Positions 33,377-43,046 of a stretch of 64,000 nt of DNA are shown here, piece after piece (position 1 is the first letter of the stretch; each line of letters opens with the position of its first letter). The notes below the pieces were generated by a model, which had not been told where the DNA came from, searched no databases, and saw only the letters and a program-made list of their open reading frames with translations. The stretch covers positions 50,157 to 114,156 of the forward strand of contig JARLHL010000100.1 of NCBI GenBank assembly GCA_031292275.1, in the 5' to 3' direction. The position numbers were made by a program, and so were the translations under genes. Source of the stretch: Desulfocapsaceae bacterium. Its GTDB lineage: Bacteria; Desulfobacterota; Desulfobulbia; Desulfobulbales; Desulfocapsaceae.

Positions 33377-34711
33377 TCAATTCGGCCGCCAGTAATGACT
33401 GCCACCAGAATGGGATCTCCCGCCCGAGCCTGAGGAAATATGGCCCACGCAGGAGCAGACGCTGACGCAGGAACAGACGGTATTGCAGGTACAGACTTTA
33501 TCACAGGTGCAGACAACGCCCCCCATGATCTGCCTCTCGTCCCGTCTCTGCCCATCGGGTGGCGAAAGCGAATCGTCGGCAAGGCATCCCAACTGCCGAA
33601 GCGACGGCATTTCCCATAACCTGATGGTCTTATCCTTGCTTGCCGTGGCGAAAATCTTGCCGTCCCGGCTGAAGGCAAGGGCAGTGATGGAATCGGAATG
33701 CAATTCCCTGGTCCATGGGGCTTTCACACTCTCTTCCCGCAACTCCTTCATCGTGATCTTTCCCGGTTTGCTCTGGTAGACGAGATATTTTTCATCGGGA
33801 CTCAATGCCAAAACAGAAGGAACGTTTTCGGAGAACCCGGGATCGGGTTCAGGCGACGGGCCGCCTTCCCGGGTCTTCCACAGCATGATCTTATGCCTGG
33901 AGGTTCCTGCGATAACACATTTACCATCGCTGCTTATCGCAACAGCGGTGACAGTGCCCGGACCGGAATCGAGGGTGTTCAGCAGCTTGTCTTCTTCCAG
34001 GCTCCAGAGTCTGACGGCATGTTCGGAACATCCCAGGGCAAGGACTTTCCCGTCCATGCTCATTGCAAGCGAGGAGCAGGAAGTCTCAGTGAAATCCTTG
34101 AGAAATTTCCCCTCCGGTAGATCCCACAATTGGATCGGGAATTTGTTTTTTGTAAGTCTTATGAGAGGAGTGTACCGGCTGCCCGCAATCAATCGCTTTC
34201 CATCCGGGCTGATCGCAACCATCATAATCGAAGAAAAAGAGGCAGTGATGGTGTTCAGGATTTTGCCGCTCGGCAACTCCCAGATCCTGATCGTCTTGTC
34301 GTCTGCCCCGGCGACTACGGATTTTCCGTCGGGGCCTGCGGCCACCGCTGTAATCCTCCCCTGTTCGCTGCTCAATGTTTTCAACAGCTTCTTATCTGAA
34401 ATCCTCCAGATTTTAACGGTCTTGTCCTTAGCGCCGGAGACAAGCGTGTTGCCATCGGGGCTGAAGGCGATCGAGGTGACGGCGTCGGCATGCGCGAACC
34501 CGCAGCTCCCATTGATCTTGGCGGCCTGAAGAGAAGCAGGGATTCCCAATCCACCGACCAGCGCGGCGGCGGCCGCAGCACTGAGAAACGACCGGCGATT
34601 CAGCATGATCCCTTTGTTTTCCATATGAATGCTGTAGATTTCCGGTTGCTCCCCCTGGGAATCGGGCGGGTTCGCCCGATTGTCTCCATTGTCTCCTCCT
34701 GTATCGATCAT
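33377..34711 (-). CDS. Tat-signal WD40 protein with C-terminal V-C-x-C repeats (candidate RiPP precursor)
   Basis: 444 residues from the ATG at 34711 (AAGGA site). A twin-arginine signal NRRSFLSAAAAAALVGGLG starts at residue 38; if translation starts at 34606 the signal would be at the very N-terminus. A WD40 propeller follows from about 75 to 390 with several GH-xx-WD-type blades such as VTSIAFSPDGNTLVSGAKDK and KTIRIWELP. After that come residues MGGVV and four V-C-x-C units (C401 to C421), a Gly/Ser/His-rich tail and the stop. The position within a radical SAM operon and the Cys-rich end after GG strongly suggest a modified peptide on a folded carrier. Tat export of a folded, already modified protein would fit. 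Confidence 0.85.
   Translation of the reverse strand: MIDTGGDNGDNRANPPDSQGEQPEIYSIHMENKGIMLNRRSFLSAAAAAALVGGLGIPASLQAAKINGSCGFAHADAVTSIAFSPDGNTLVSGAKDKTVKIWRISDKKLLKTLSSEQGRITAVAAGPDGKSVVAGADDKTIRIWELPSGKILNTITASFSSIMMVAISPDGKRLIAGSRYTPLIRLTKNKFPIQLWDLPEGKFLKDFTETSCSSLAMSMDGKVLALGCSEHAVRLWSLEEDKLLNTLDSGPGTVTAVAISSDGKCVIAGTSRHKIMLWKTREGGPSPEPDPGFSENVPSVLALSPDEKYLVYQSKPGKITMKELREESVKAPWTRELHSDSITALAFSRDGKIFATASKDKTIRLWEMPSLRQLGCLADDSLSPPDGQRRDERQIMGGVVCTCDKVCTCNTVCSCVSVCSCVGHISSGSGGRSHSGGSHYWRPN
33449..33511 (-). repeat. Four V-C-x-C coding repeats (putative modified core)
   Basis: Residues 401-421 of the WD40 protein: eight cysteines in pairs C-T-C, C-T-C, C-S-C, C-S-C at a six-residue period, each of the last three pairs preceded by Val. 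The 21-residue block is bounded by GGVV on one side and VGH on the other. Nothing else in the protein is cysteine-rich (one further Cys in NGSCGF near the signal). Confidence 0.9.
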
Positions 34712-34762
34712 GTTCTCTATCCTTTCTGTAATTTCTTCATTCTCTCTTAAGCCTGCATGTGT

Positions 34763-36124
34763 TCAAAGCACCGGCTCCGGGCATTCGGCCTGCAGCCCGC
34801 CCTTCCAGATCCCTTGTCCCTGCAGGATATAACGGCCGATCAGCTCTTTGGTGATCGTCTGATTCAGTCTGCAGCGGCTGCCCCGCGCGGGAAAGCCCAT
34901 CATCGCCTGCGAAAAGGTCTTGGATGGGCAATCCCCCGCACAGTGAAAATAGCAGAAGCAGTCCCTGCAGGTCTGCCTCCGCTCCCCGATCCGGGCAAGC
35001 AGGTTGCTGCGGACCTGCAGGTTGAGCGTGAGCCCGCCGTTCCGGCCCATATTGCCGAAATGAAAGCTTCCCGCCAGGTCATGATCCCTGCTGCAGACCT
35101 CGTAGCAGGAGGTGATAAAGCCGTCGGGGCCGACGATTAGCGCCTTGCTGAAGGCCTCGCAGAACCGGTCGGTCAGCAGCCAGGGCCTGGCGCCAGAATA
35201 ATACATGTGCCGCCGGTGCTTGCAGGCAATATCGAAGCCTTCGAGGAAGGCCCGGGCGAACTGTTCGTCCGTCTCCACGGCCAGCCTGTTCCGCCGGGCG
35301 CGGCCATAGTTGAAGGCCGGCTCCACCTGCAGGGCGCAAGCACCAGTCTCAGAACAAATAAACGCTACAATTTCAGGTATATCAGAAATATTTTCCTCGG
35401 TTACGGTCACCCGGATCCCATAGGACTTTCCCTGGCGGTCCATCTCTTCAATGGTCTTCATGACCTGAACAAAACTCCCTTTTCCGCTTCGCAGCGGCCT
35501 CTGCCGGTTCTGTATTGCGGCAGGACCGTCAAAGGAAAGGCTGATCTCATCGATATTGTCGAGCAGCCAGGCGCGTTTTTCCGCAGTCCAGACGCCGTTC
35601 GTCGTGAGATTAATGGAAACGGGCAGCGGCTGCTGCCGGGCGTAGGCGACACATTTTTTCAGAAACCTCCAGGCCATCGTCGGCTCTCCGCTGCCGTGAA
35701 AGCACAGCGAATAACGCTCAAGGCCTTGTTCCATGGCGTGCTCGCAAATTTTGCGGATGGCGGCCCGCGCCATACTCAAAGGCAGCGTTTGCCGGAGGTC
35801 GCCGCCGCCCTGGGCGTAGCAATAGGTGCAGCCCAGGTTGCAGCGGGTGGTTGGAAAGAGCACGCAGGTGGTCGGTTTATAAACACTTTCTTCAGCAGAA
35901 GATGCGGGCGGCGGACCATCCGGATCCAGGAATCCGGCAGCTTTCAGGAAATCATAGGCTTGCCGCTCATCTTTGCCGATCAAAGCGGAAGAATCCGCAT
36001 AGAGCCTGGAGCAAAGGTCGGCCATGGCCCTGTTTCCCACAAATGCCAACGGCAGCAATGGTCTGTAGATGATGTATTTTCCCTGAAAGGGAATCATGTA
36101 GAGAAACATTGCTGACGCATCCAT
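34763..36124 (-). CDS. Radical SAM/SPASM enzyme, first gene of the RiPP-like operon
   Basis: 453 residues. Motifs: FPTTRCNLGCTYCYAQ (C95, C99, C102), CFHGSGEPTMAW (the GGEP-like loop, here GSGEP), SLSFDGP and a SPASM set: ITSCYEVCSRDHD, then CRDCFCYFHCAGDCPSK. The N-terminal region (1-85) has no obvious domain. The long gap upstream (36125-37266) should contain the operon promoter, and the WD40 precursor gene follows 51 bases downstream. Probably acts on the same precursor as the other enzymes. Confidence 0.9.
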   Translation of the reverse strand: MDASAMFLYMIPFQGKYIIYRPLLPLAFVGNRAMADLCSRLYADSSALIGKDERQAYDFLKAAGFLDPDGPPPASSAEESVYKPTTCVLFPTTRCNLGCTYCYAQGGGDLRQTLPLSMARAAIRKICEHAMEQGLERYSLCFHGSGEPTMAWRFLKKCVAYARQQPLPVSINLTTNGVWTAEKRAWLLDNIDEISLSFDGPAAIQNRQRPLRSGKGSFVQVMKTIEEMDRQGKSYGIRVTVTEENISDIPEIVAFICSETGACALQVEPAFNYGRARRNRLAVETDEQFARAFLEGFDIACKHRRHMYYSGARPWLLTDRFCEAFSKALIVGPDGFITSCYEVCSRDHDLAGSFHFGNMGRNGGLTLNLQVRSNLLARIGERRQTCRDCFCYFHCAGDCPSKTFSQAMMGFPARGSRCRLNQTITKELIGRYILQGQGIWKGGLQAECPEPVL

Positions 36125-37266
36125 GCTAATTCGCCGATATTGAAAAATTCGAATTTCAAACGATATAAAGAGGTTCCCCGAATCAACCCATATCAGCGCC
36201 CGATTACCGCCGCATTATTGACTTTGCAGCAGAATTCATATCGATTGGGGACTTGTTTTGCTGAGGTATTCAACCGCTGGTTTATGCACACTGCCCGCGG
36301 TGTATATCAATGTGTTTGCTTATCACCAGCAGCGACGGCAGCGATGCATCCAGTCTGTCAGGCTGTAAAAAGGATATCTTCCGCTGAATGGTAACAGGCA
36401 TGCTTTTGAGCCCGCCATGCCTAACATTTTTTAACCTTACACCATTCTGCTGCAGATGAAAACGGAAAATCTTCAAGAGTGGTGGAAAACAGCAAAGAAT
36501 ATTGCCGGATTTTTGAGTTAAAACAGCACGCCCGAATATCGGTCAATGACGAGGTGAAAAGACTTTCAGCGCATAGTGGGACTCTGTGCAAAGCTTTTGG
36601 TTTTCTCAAGCTCATGCGCCCATGAAAGTTGGGGAGAGAGTACCGCCTGTGCAGTCGAAACTGTTGAAAACATGCTGGGCCGGCCAAGTTTGATAGGGTA
36701 ACCGCCCCGGTTCCATATGGAACCGTAATTTCATGCGGCCGATGGCCTTGCGCCCTGTTTGAAGTCCTTGAATTTCTGTGTGGGTAATGCATTTGATTTT
36801 ATGTAATATCTTGAAGTTAGTTGCATGAACCGTTGTTGATAGACAGTGACGAACAGGGCCTGCGCAACTTTGTGGCTGTCAGAGCGGTTGGGATGATTCT
36901 TTTGAGAAAAAGGGCGGGATTGAGTGTAGCGTTCCTGAAAGGGAAGACGGCCCGGTTTGCACTTGAAGGTGAAAGATCGGTATTTAATTGCAGGGATGAT
37001 GATGTATATATTATATTCATATGAGAATTTGTTTCAAATTCCGTCATATTTTGTAATGAATCGACCTGATGTGGAGAGGAGGCACTCAGCTGAAGAGTTC
37101 GAGTTGGACTCCCAGGTATTGTTTGCCGGCGCATTTGAAAACGGGGTTGACTCCCGGAGCGATTGAGCCTGTATGCTGATGTCCTGCACCTGATAAGCCT
37201 CCATCAATTCCGCCAATAGAGATCCTTGGCTTATCGGTGTCGCTGCCCGCCATAAAGGGAGGAATT
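36125..37266. other. Long region without genes, with an 18-base palindrome
   Basis: About 1.1 kb. No open frame with coding character is seen; the longest are chance frames. A perfect 18-base palindrome CGGTTCCATATGGAACCG lies at 36708-36725. The region may be a scar or contain regulatory sequence for the operon to the left. I see no terminator, tRNA or riboswitch. The base composition changes here from GC-rich to lower GC. Confidence 0.4.
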
Positions 37267-38319
37267 GTGGGGAAAGAGAGTAGAGAGCTGGTAAGCGTTA
37301 TAATCCCGACATATAATCGGGCTCAAAAATGCAAGGCTGCGGTTGAATCTGTTCTTTCTCAGTCCTATGATAATGTGGAAATCATAGTGGTAGATGATGG
37401 CTCCAATGATGACACGAAAGAAATTATTTGCGGTCTAGATTTTAACATAAAATACATTTTTCAGTGCAACGCCGGCGTCTCGGCAGCAAGAAATACTGGT
37501 CTGAAGGCAGCGTCTGGAGACTATATTGCTTTTCTTGACAGTGATGATGTCTGGTTGCCGTGGAAACTTGAGGCCCAACTCAGAGTCCTGCAGGCTTTTC
37601 CAAAGGCCGGGATGATATGGACGGACATGACGGCCGTCAACGAAAATGGTTTGATCCTTCATACGTCATATCTCAAACGGATGTACGGCGCCTATGAGTT
37701 TTTCGACTGCGATAAACAGTTTGCAAAAAGGCGGGAGCTGTCTGAAATATGGAAAGAATGTCCAGCAGCTTATGCCAACGTAAAATGCTACACCGGGAAT
37801 ATTTTTTCTTGGATGTTTATGGGAAATCTTGTGCATACATCCACGGTATTACTCAGGCGTAAGTGTCAGGAAAAGGTGGGGCTCTTCGATTTAGACTTAA
37901 TAAGAAGCGGTGAGGATTACGATTTTCACTTTCGAACATGCAGAGTCAGTGAGGTCGTATATTTGGACATGCCATCGATCCATTATCAGGTCGGAGCGGA
38001 GGACCAGCTTACTGAAAGAAAATACAAAGTTTGGATAGCTCGTAACAATCTGATCACTCTCAAGAAGATGCTTTCTGTGGCAAGAAATGAAATTTGTCTC
38101 CCTCGACACATGATTAAAGAACATCTGGCATGGTCTTACGCATGGGTAGGGTTTACAGAATTTGACGAACATCAGCGAACGAGGGCCCGAATACATTTTT
38201 GGCAAAGTCTTCGGCTTTCTCCGTTTCAAGTTAAAATAATTATTTTTCTTATATTAACTTTTTTGCCCACCAGAATGAGCGAAGGAATGAGAGAATTAAA
38301 AAAAAGTTTGATGAAGTGA
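37267..38319 (+). CDS. Glycosyltransferase family 2
   Basis: I chose the GTG at 37267, four bases after GGAGG; a GTG at 37237 gives ten more residues without a site. The GT-A fold is clear: VSVIIPTYNRAQKC, IIVVDDGSNDDTKE, VSAARNTGLKAASGDYIAFL with the DSDD nucleotide-sugar/metal motif, and a later region with RSGEDYDFHFR. The product transfers a sugar from an activated donor, probably for surface polysaccharide. C-terminal hydrophobic helix (IIIFLILTFLP). It starts the lower-GC surface-polysaccharide stretch. Confidence 0.9.
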   Translation: MGKESRELVSVIIPTYNRAQKCKAAVESVLSQSYDNVEIIVVDDGSNDDTKEIICGLDFNIKYIFQCNAGVSAARNTGLKAASGDYIAFLDSDDVWLPWKLEAQLRVLQAFPKAGMIWTDMTAVNENGLILHTSYLKRMYGAYEFFDCDKQFAKRRELSEIWKECPAAYANVKCYTGNIFSWMFMGNLVHTSTVLLRRKCQEKVGLFDLDLIRSGEDYDFHFRTCRVSEVVYLDMPSIHYQVGAEDQLTERKYKVWIARNNLITLKKMLSVARNEICLPRHMIKEHLAWSYAWVGFTEFDEHQRTRARIHFWQSLRLSPFQVKIIIFLILTFLPTRMSEGMRELKKSLMK

Positions 38320-38958
38320 AATGCTGTCCCTTAATTGACTCTGAAAAGGTCAATTTCATAAGAGCTGATATCTCGTTGGTTCTCAGAAACCATGAGTGCA
38401 CGATTGGCAACATATCTTTCAGGTTCCCCCTCCGGCAGCTTGCTGAATTTTGTACCGGCAAATGGCTTGTGTATGGCTTTATAACAGGTCGTTAAGCAGC
38501 ACACCCTGCGGGGCGATTCCCTTCACTCTGATGTTCCTTGCAAATAGCCATTACTGGCTTCCACCGCGGTGCCTTGCATGTAGAGTGTGGGTCCCCCCCC
38601 CCGGCATACCCGACCAACAATACGCATATATCTCCTTCTTTTTGAACGCAGACGAAGATACTACCAGTAGAACTGGCAGTCGTACGGATTTAGGGATTTT
38701 TCCATCAACACGGAATGTAATTCCGGAAAAATGACCGCAGGTGTTTCTGCGGCCCGGTCTTATTTTCCGCTATCGGAATACCCACCCCTGTATATATTAG
38801 GATATTGCGAGTTTCTGTGTTTTGGTTCGGTTTTTGCAAACATATTCACAGGTATTTTATATAGTAGAATTTACGTTAAATTCGTTAATTCAATTAAATA
38901 ACAGAAAATAGCAGTCGGTGATTTTTATTTAATAATTATTTTTGCATATGGATTTGGG
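38320..38958. other. Intergenic region, no gene recognised
   Basis: About 640 bases with a run of ten C at 38593-38602 and AT-rich sequence before the next gene. Open frames (for example 38450-38734 plus) lack ribosome binding sites. It might be degenerated coding sequence, but I could not identify it. Confidence 0.35.
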
Positions 38959-39972
38959 ATGATAAAATACAGTAAGCGACTTTTATTGGCGAATGCGTTG
39001 TCCTTGGTCGGGTGCGGATTAATTAGCTATTTTGTTAATCGCAAGTTATTGTTTGTATTTAATTATCACAGAATCCGTCCAAATATGAATTCGGCAGGCT
39101 TCATTTTTGACGATGGGGTGTATGGCCCTAACCTGGATCAGTTCACAAAGCAGCTAGAATTCTTACAAAAACATACTACAGTGCTCTGCGAAAATGATCT
39201 AATAAAATTATTAGCCGGAGATATGCGCGGTAAGGGACCATATTCTGTAGTCACATTTGACGATGCCTATATCGATAATTACAATTTGGCTCTGCCGGAA
39301 TTAAAAAAAATGGGGATACCTGCAATATTTTTCGTTCCCGCTCTCCTTGTTGAAAACCGAGAAGTCGGCTGGTGGGATAAAATTGCATATATTATTAAAA
39401 AAACTAATAAAACTAATATTTCTTTTGGTGGAAAAAACATTCAGATAAAAGGCAATAGACATGCTACGATTCGACATCTCCAGTCAATCGTAAAGACAAA
39501 TTCCACAATAAATTTAGACGATTTTATCAATGAATTGGAAATCAAGGCCGATTCAGTTTCTCCTTCCAGCAAGCAAGGCCTTATGGAGAAGGAGCTGATG
39601 AATTGGGAGCAGATTATTGAGGCCCATGAGGCCGGAATAGGTATAGGGTCGCATACAAGCAGCCACCGGATATTATCATCCTTGGATAAGGAAGAGCAGG
39701 CTAAGGAAATCATCGGATCAAAAATCTATCTTGAGGAAAAATTGGGGATAAAAATAAAATCATTGGCTTTCCCCGTTGGTGGTCCCAATCATTTTGATAA
39801 AATCACGCTGGAATTATCGGAAAAGGCTGGTTATGACTTAGCATTTTCTTTTAATAACGGGGGCGCGGTCAGATATAGCGGAATAAATCGTTTTAATATA
39901 TCTCGATTGTCAGCGCCTCAGGATCTTAAATTATTCAAAGCCATGGTCCATTTTCCAAGTATTATGGTTTAA
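38959..39972 (+). CDS. Polysaccharide deacetylase family protein
   Basis: 337 residues. Short hydrophobic N-terminal segment (about residues 8-25), then the NodB-like homology: VVTFDDAYIDNY (catalytic/metal Asp pair) and GSHTSSHRIL (metal His motif), followed by FPVGG. The fold should remove acyl groups from an N-acetylated sugar in the envelope or export route. AT-rich compared with the surrounding RiPP and polyketide clusters. It sits alone between two long gaps, in the surface-polysaccharide stretch. Confidence 0.88.
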   Translation: MIKYSKRLLLANALSLVGCGLISYFVNRKLLFVFNYHRIRPNMNSAGFIFDDGVYGPNLDQFTKQLEFLQKHTTVLCENDLIKLLAGDMRGKGPYSVVTFDDAYIDNYNLALPELKKMGIPAIFFVPALLVENREVGWWDKIAYIIKKTNKTNISFGGKNIQIKGNRHATIRHLQSIVKTNSTINLDDFINELEIKADSVSPSSKQGLMEKELMNWEQIIEAHEAGIGIGSHTSSHRILSSLDKEEQAKEIIGSKIYLEEKLGIKIKSLAFPVGGPNHFDKITLELSEKAGYDLAFSFNNGGAVRYSGINRFNISRLSAPQDLKLFKAMVHFPSIMV

Positions 39973-40473
39973 AAGGAAAAAGAGGTTATAATGAAACAGG
40001 GCTATTCTTTCCTTGGCCGGAAGTAATGTGTCTGACCAATATATAAAAAGGAGTCCTATAAATATTTTTAAAAATGAAGTCAAGGCGCTACTGGACAAAA
40101 ATGAATCAGGTGCAAAAGAAATAAGTTGCTTTTTTTCTTCTCATAATTTGATAAAAAGTGCCAAAGGCTCTGTTCGTAATGCCGTGATTTAAGTTGCTCG
40201 TTGCCTGAAGCGCAGTTATTCATGACATGATGGCCGCATAGAGTGTGGTGTCCCACAAATATCCCTTTCAGGTCTCATTACCTTGTATTATCGGTTAAAG
40301 ATGGATACGCGTCGAATTTTGTCAGGTTCCAGTTCCCCTGGTCAGTTCACCGTATCCTTGCCAGTTTAGAAGCCGTTATACTGTTTTTATAGGCCTCCAT
40401 TAGCAGTTATCTGCTTCTGTCCTTATTTGGCTGTATATTTTGCCATAATTCAAAAAACAAATTTTTAAGACAA
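39973..40473. other. Gap with a short, possibly truncated ORF
   Basis: About 500 bases. A GTG frame at 40028-40192 (54 residues, SDQYIKRSPINIFKNEVKAL) has a GGAAG at a good distance and a protein-like composition, but no family and a stop soon after. It may be the start of a gene broken by a mutation. The rest holds nothing recognisable. Confidence 0.3.
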
Positions 40474-41589
40474 GTGAAGATTGCAATCATAAAGCGTTCC
40501 CAGCCCATAATTGAAAAGCAATTGCTGGAGTGGAGGGATGTCTGGCTTAATATTTCCAAAGACCAACCACACAGATATTTCCTTTCCTGGCCATGGGTTG
40601 AACATTGGCTCAGAAATGTTCCGTTCAATATAGAGATTTCTTTGGTGAAAATATCTGTTGGCGACTCTGCCGCAGTATGTTTAGTGGGCCGAAACAGGCA
40701 AACACGGCATGGTATTATCAGGAGCGATGCGTATTATTTGCACTATACGGGCAGCGAACCTTATGACAATCTTATGTTGGAATACAATCAGGTTCTTACG
40801 CGAAATCCAGCTCCCGATTTACTACGAGTTTTGCTGACGGCCTTACCGTCGGATTGGGATGAGTTCCACTTTCCGGCAATGGAGAGTTTATCTTTTCCGG
40901 CCACTTGCTTAAATAACCCTCTTGTCGGGCATAGGATTCTGACGGTTGGTCAAGCGCCTTCGTACTTTGTGGATCTTGATTCCATAGGACATGGCGAAGA
41001 CAGTTATCTTAAATTATTATCTGGAAATACGAGAAATAAAATCAGGCGCGCCCAAAAGGAACTCAACAAGTTAGGTCCTTTGCGGCTTATTCAGGCAAGC
41101 AGCCTGACGACTGCCTCGGAAATCTTCAATGACTTGGTGGCCATGCACCAGCATACCTGGAATGAACGAGGTCTACGGGGAGCTTTTGCGAATAAATGGT
41201 TTAAGGATTTTCACCGAAATTTAATCGAAGATCGATTTGAATCCGGTGAGATACAACTCTTGCGAATAACATGCGGTGACGCTACTGTAGGGTGCCTTTA
41301 CAATTTTATTTACCAAGGTACAGTGCACTATTATCAAAGCGGGTTCAATTATTCTACTTTCGATCATTGCAGACCGGGTTTGATCTGCCATTCACTGGCC
41401 ATTCCCCATAATGCTGCACTGGGTCATAAAATTTATGATTTCCTGGCTGGTGATGTCCAATATAAGAAAAGTCTCTCAACGCATGCCAACCAGCTCGTCT
41501 GGTATACTCTTCAAAAACCAAAGCTGCGTTTTCAGCTTGAGCATTTAGCAAAAGGGGCCAAGGCATGGCTGCAGTGTGTCGTCCATTGA
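40474..41589 (+). CDS. FemAB/BioF2-like (GNAT-fold) acyltransferase
   Basis: 371 residues with the GNAT-type 'Acetyltransf_6' pattern: SGNTRNKIRRAQKELNKLG, MHQHTWNERGLRGAF, GEIQLLRITCGD, VHYYQSGFN, RPGLICHSLAIPHN, YDFLAGDVQYKKSL. Such proteins are found in exopolysaccharide and lipid modification loci, transferring acyl or amino-acyl groups. The GTG start has no strong site. Part of the same low-GC stretch as the glycosyltransferase and deacetylase, but spaced from them. Confidence 0.88.
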   Translation: MKIAIIKRSQPIIEKQLLEWRDVWLNISKDQPHRYFLSWPWVEHWLRNVPFNIEISLVKISVGDSAAVCLVGRNRQTRHGIIRSDAYYLHYTGSEPYDNLMLEYNQVLTRNPAPDLLRVLLTALPSDWDEFHFPAMESLSFPATCLNNPLVGHRILTVGQAPSYFVDLDSIGHGEDSYLKLLSGNTRNKIRRAQKELNKLGPLRLIQASSLTTASEIFNDLVAMHQHTWNERGLRGAFANKWFKDFHRNLIEDRFESGEIQLLRITCGDATVGCLYNFIYQGTVHYYQSGFNYSTFDHCRPGLICHSLAIPHNAALGHKIYDFLAGDVQYKKSLSTHANQLVWYTLQKPKLRFQLEHLAKGAKAWLQCVVH

Positions 41590-41738
41590 AAGGCGCGATT
41601 AAAGGTGGTCAAAGGGTGACTGTTTTTTGCTTTGGGCCCTTTCCGTTCTTGATTATCCTTTCTGAGCCTGCGTGGAAAAGAAATTTCTACATGTAATTAT
41701 AAACATATGGATCGGTTTCCGTTTTGGCGGAGCCTGTC

Positions 41739-42341
41739 CTACAGCGCATCTTCAGCTTTCAGGAAAGGCCTGTCGCTTTCTGATTTCTTATACCATTCAG
41801 GCAGATATTCGCTCTTTTTTGACTGAATACTGGGGGCATTATCCTTTGCCCAGGTATAGGAGTCATCCGTATTTTCCGTGTACGTGCAGCTGTTGACCCA
41901 GTCATTAAAATCTGCAGAAGAAAGCTCGCTCCTGGAGACTGGCTGCAGGGAAAAGCGTGCCTTCCATACTCCCATTCGCGGAGTTACAAGGACATAGTAT
42001 ATCTTTTCGCCCCGCAGGTCCGCTTTCATAAAATCCGCACTTTCACCGATGACCATGAACATATGCTCTCCGGGTTTTGTCTTATAGACTATTTTTTTCT
42101 TGGCAGACACAATACCGACGAATGTGTCTGTATCCCCGGTAAGATCAAATACTGAAGAACTGATGGCAAAACCAAAACCGGATGGCCGCATGAATATCAC
42201 TGATACTTCCTCTTTGTTCGGGGTGGTCTTGATTGCCTCACCTGAAACCTCCTTCATATATTTGTTTGAACCGGCACATCCCGTAAGGCTCAGAATCGAG
42301 ATAATGAGAATAAGCCGTTTGAAGAAGTTTTTCGTGACCAT
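41739..42341 (-). CDS. Lipoprotein, function unknown
   Basis: 200 residues with a lipoprotein signal: hydrophobic stretch and lipobox LTGCAG, so it is anchored to a membrane after the cysteine. The mature part contains beta-type segments (VSVIFMRPSGFGFAIS, GEHMFMVIGES, IYYVLVTPRMG) similar to small DUF2846-type lipoproteins, a resemblance I cannot verify. It is convergent with the acyltransferase gene. Confidence 0.7.
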   Translation of the reverse strand: MVTKNFFKRLILIISILSLTGCAGSNKYMKEVSGEAIKTTPNKEEVSVIFMRPSGFGFAISSSVFDLTGDTDTFVGIVSAKKKIVYKTKPGEHMFMVIGESADFMKADLRGEKIYYVLVTPRMGVWKARFSLQPVSRSELSSADFNDWVNSCTYTENTDDSYTWAKDNAPSIQSKKSEYLPEWYKKSESDRPFLKAEDAL

Positions 42342-43046
42342 GAGAGCTCCTGTAAATATTTTCCCGAGTTACTTGCATGCCTCTTTACTGCGCACTCTGT
42401 GCAGTTCGCTTTAATAATATCCTATCATGGCAATATAGCAATGGATATTTCCATGCAGATGGTCTACCGGCAGTGCTGTGCCTTGGACCTGCATCGGATC
42501 GGGTATTGGAGGAGAACGCAAAGAGATTTCATCCATCAGTTCGTTGTTCAGCAGTTGAAACGACAAAAAAGTAGTGCAATTTTTCGTACATTTTGCATAA
42601 TATGCATATAATTTTGTCGATTTTTCTCGAAACAAGCACGTATTCTATATTGACTATGATGGGAGTCTTGCGACCTCTGTAAAGCTGAACATGCAGATAT
42701 TTATCTGTTTTATAACTATTAGATATTTCAATTTAAAAAATATATTTAAAGATTGGCCTTCAAATGAATACCGGCTGGGTGGGCCGGTACAGCCGATTAT
42801 GGCCTGATGCCAGTCTGAATTCTGATTATCATGACAGACAGGATTGCCTGTACAACAGCCAGGCTGGATGATTATTAAATAAGTTGCTGATATTTTTATT
42901 ATCTGATTGTAGAAAAATTTTTGTGCGCCTTGTACGAAGCATAATCTGATGGTACCATTTTCATAAGACCCTGAAAAAGGTACTTTGTAATTACTCAAAA
43001 ATGCGTAGGCGGCAGTTTTTCAACTACTAACAAAAGGGGGATGAAT
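42342..43046. other. AT-rich intergenic region, nothing recognised
   Basis: About 700 bases with no convincing frame. The lipoprotein promoter should lie on the left and the DsrC-like gene promoter on the right. No terminator or RNA was seen. Confidence 0.4.

Noticed and set aside
36590..36780. Group II intron-like domain suggested by the palindrome and the G-rich strings
   Set aside because: No catalytic domain V sequence and no reverse transcriptase frame are present.
38593..38602. Run of ten C as a phase-variation tract
   Set aside because: It lies in a region without a coding frame, so no gene would be switched by slippage.
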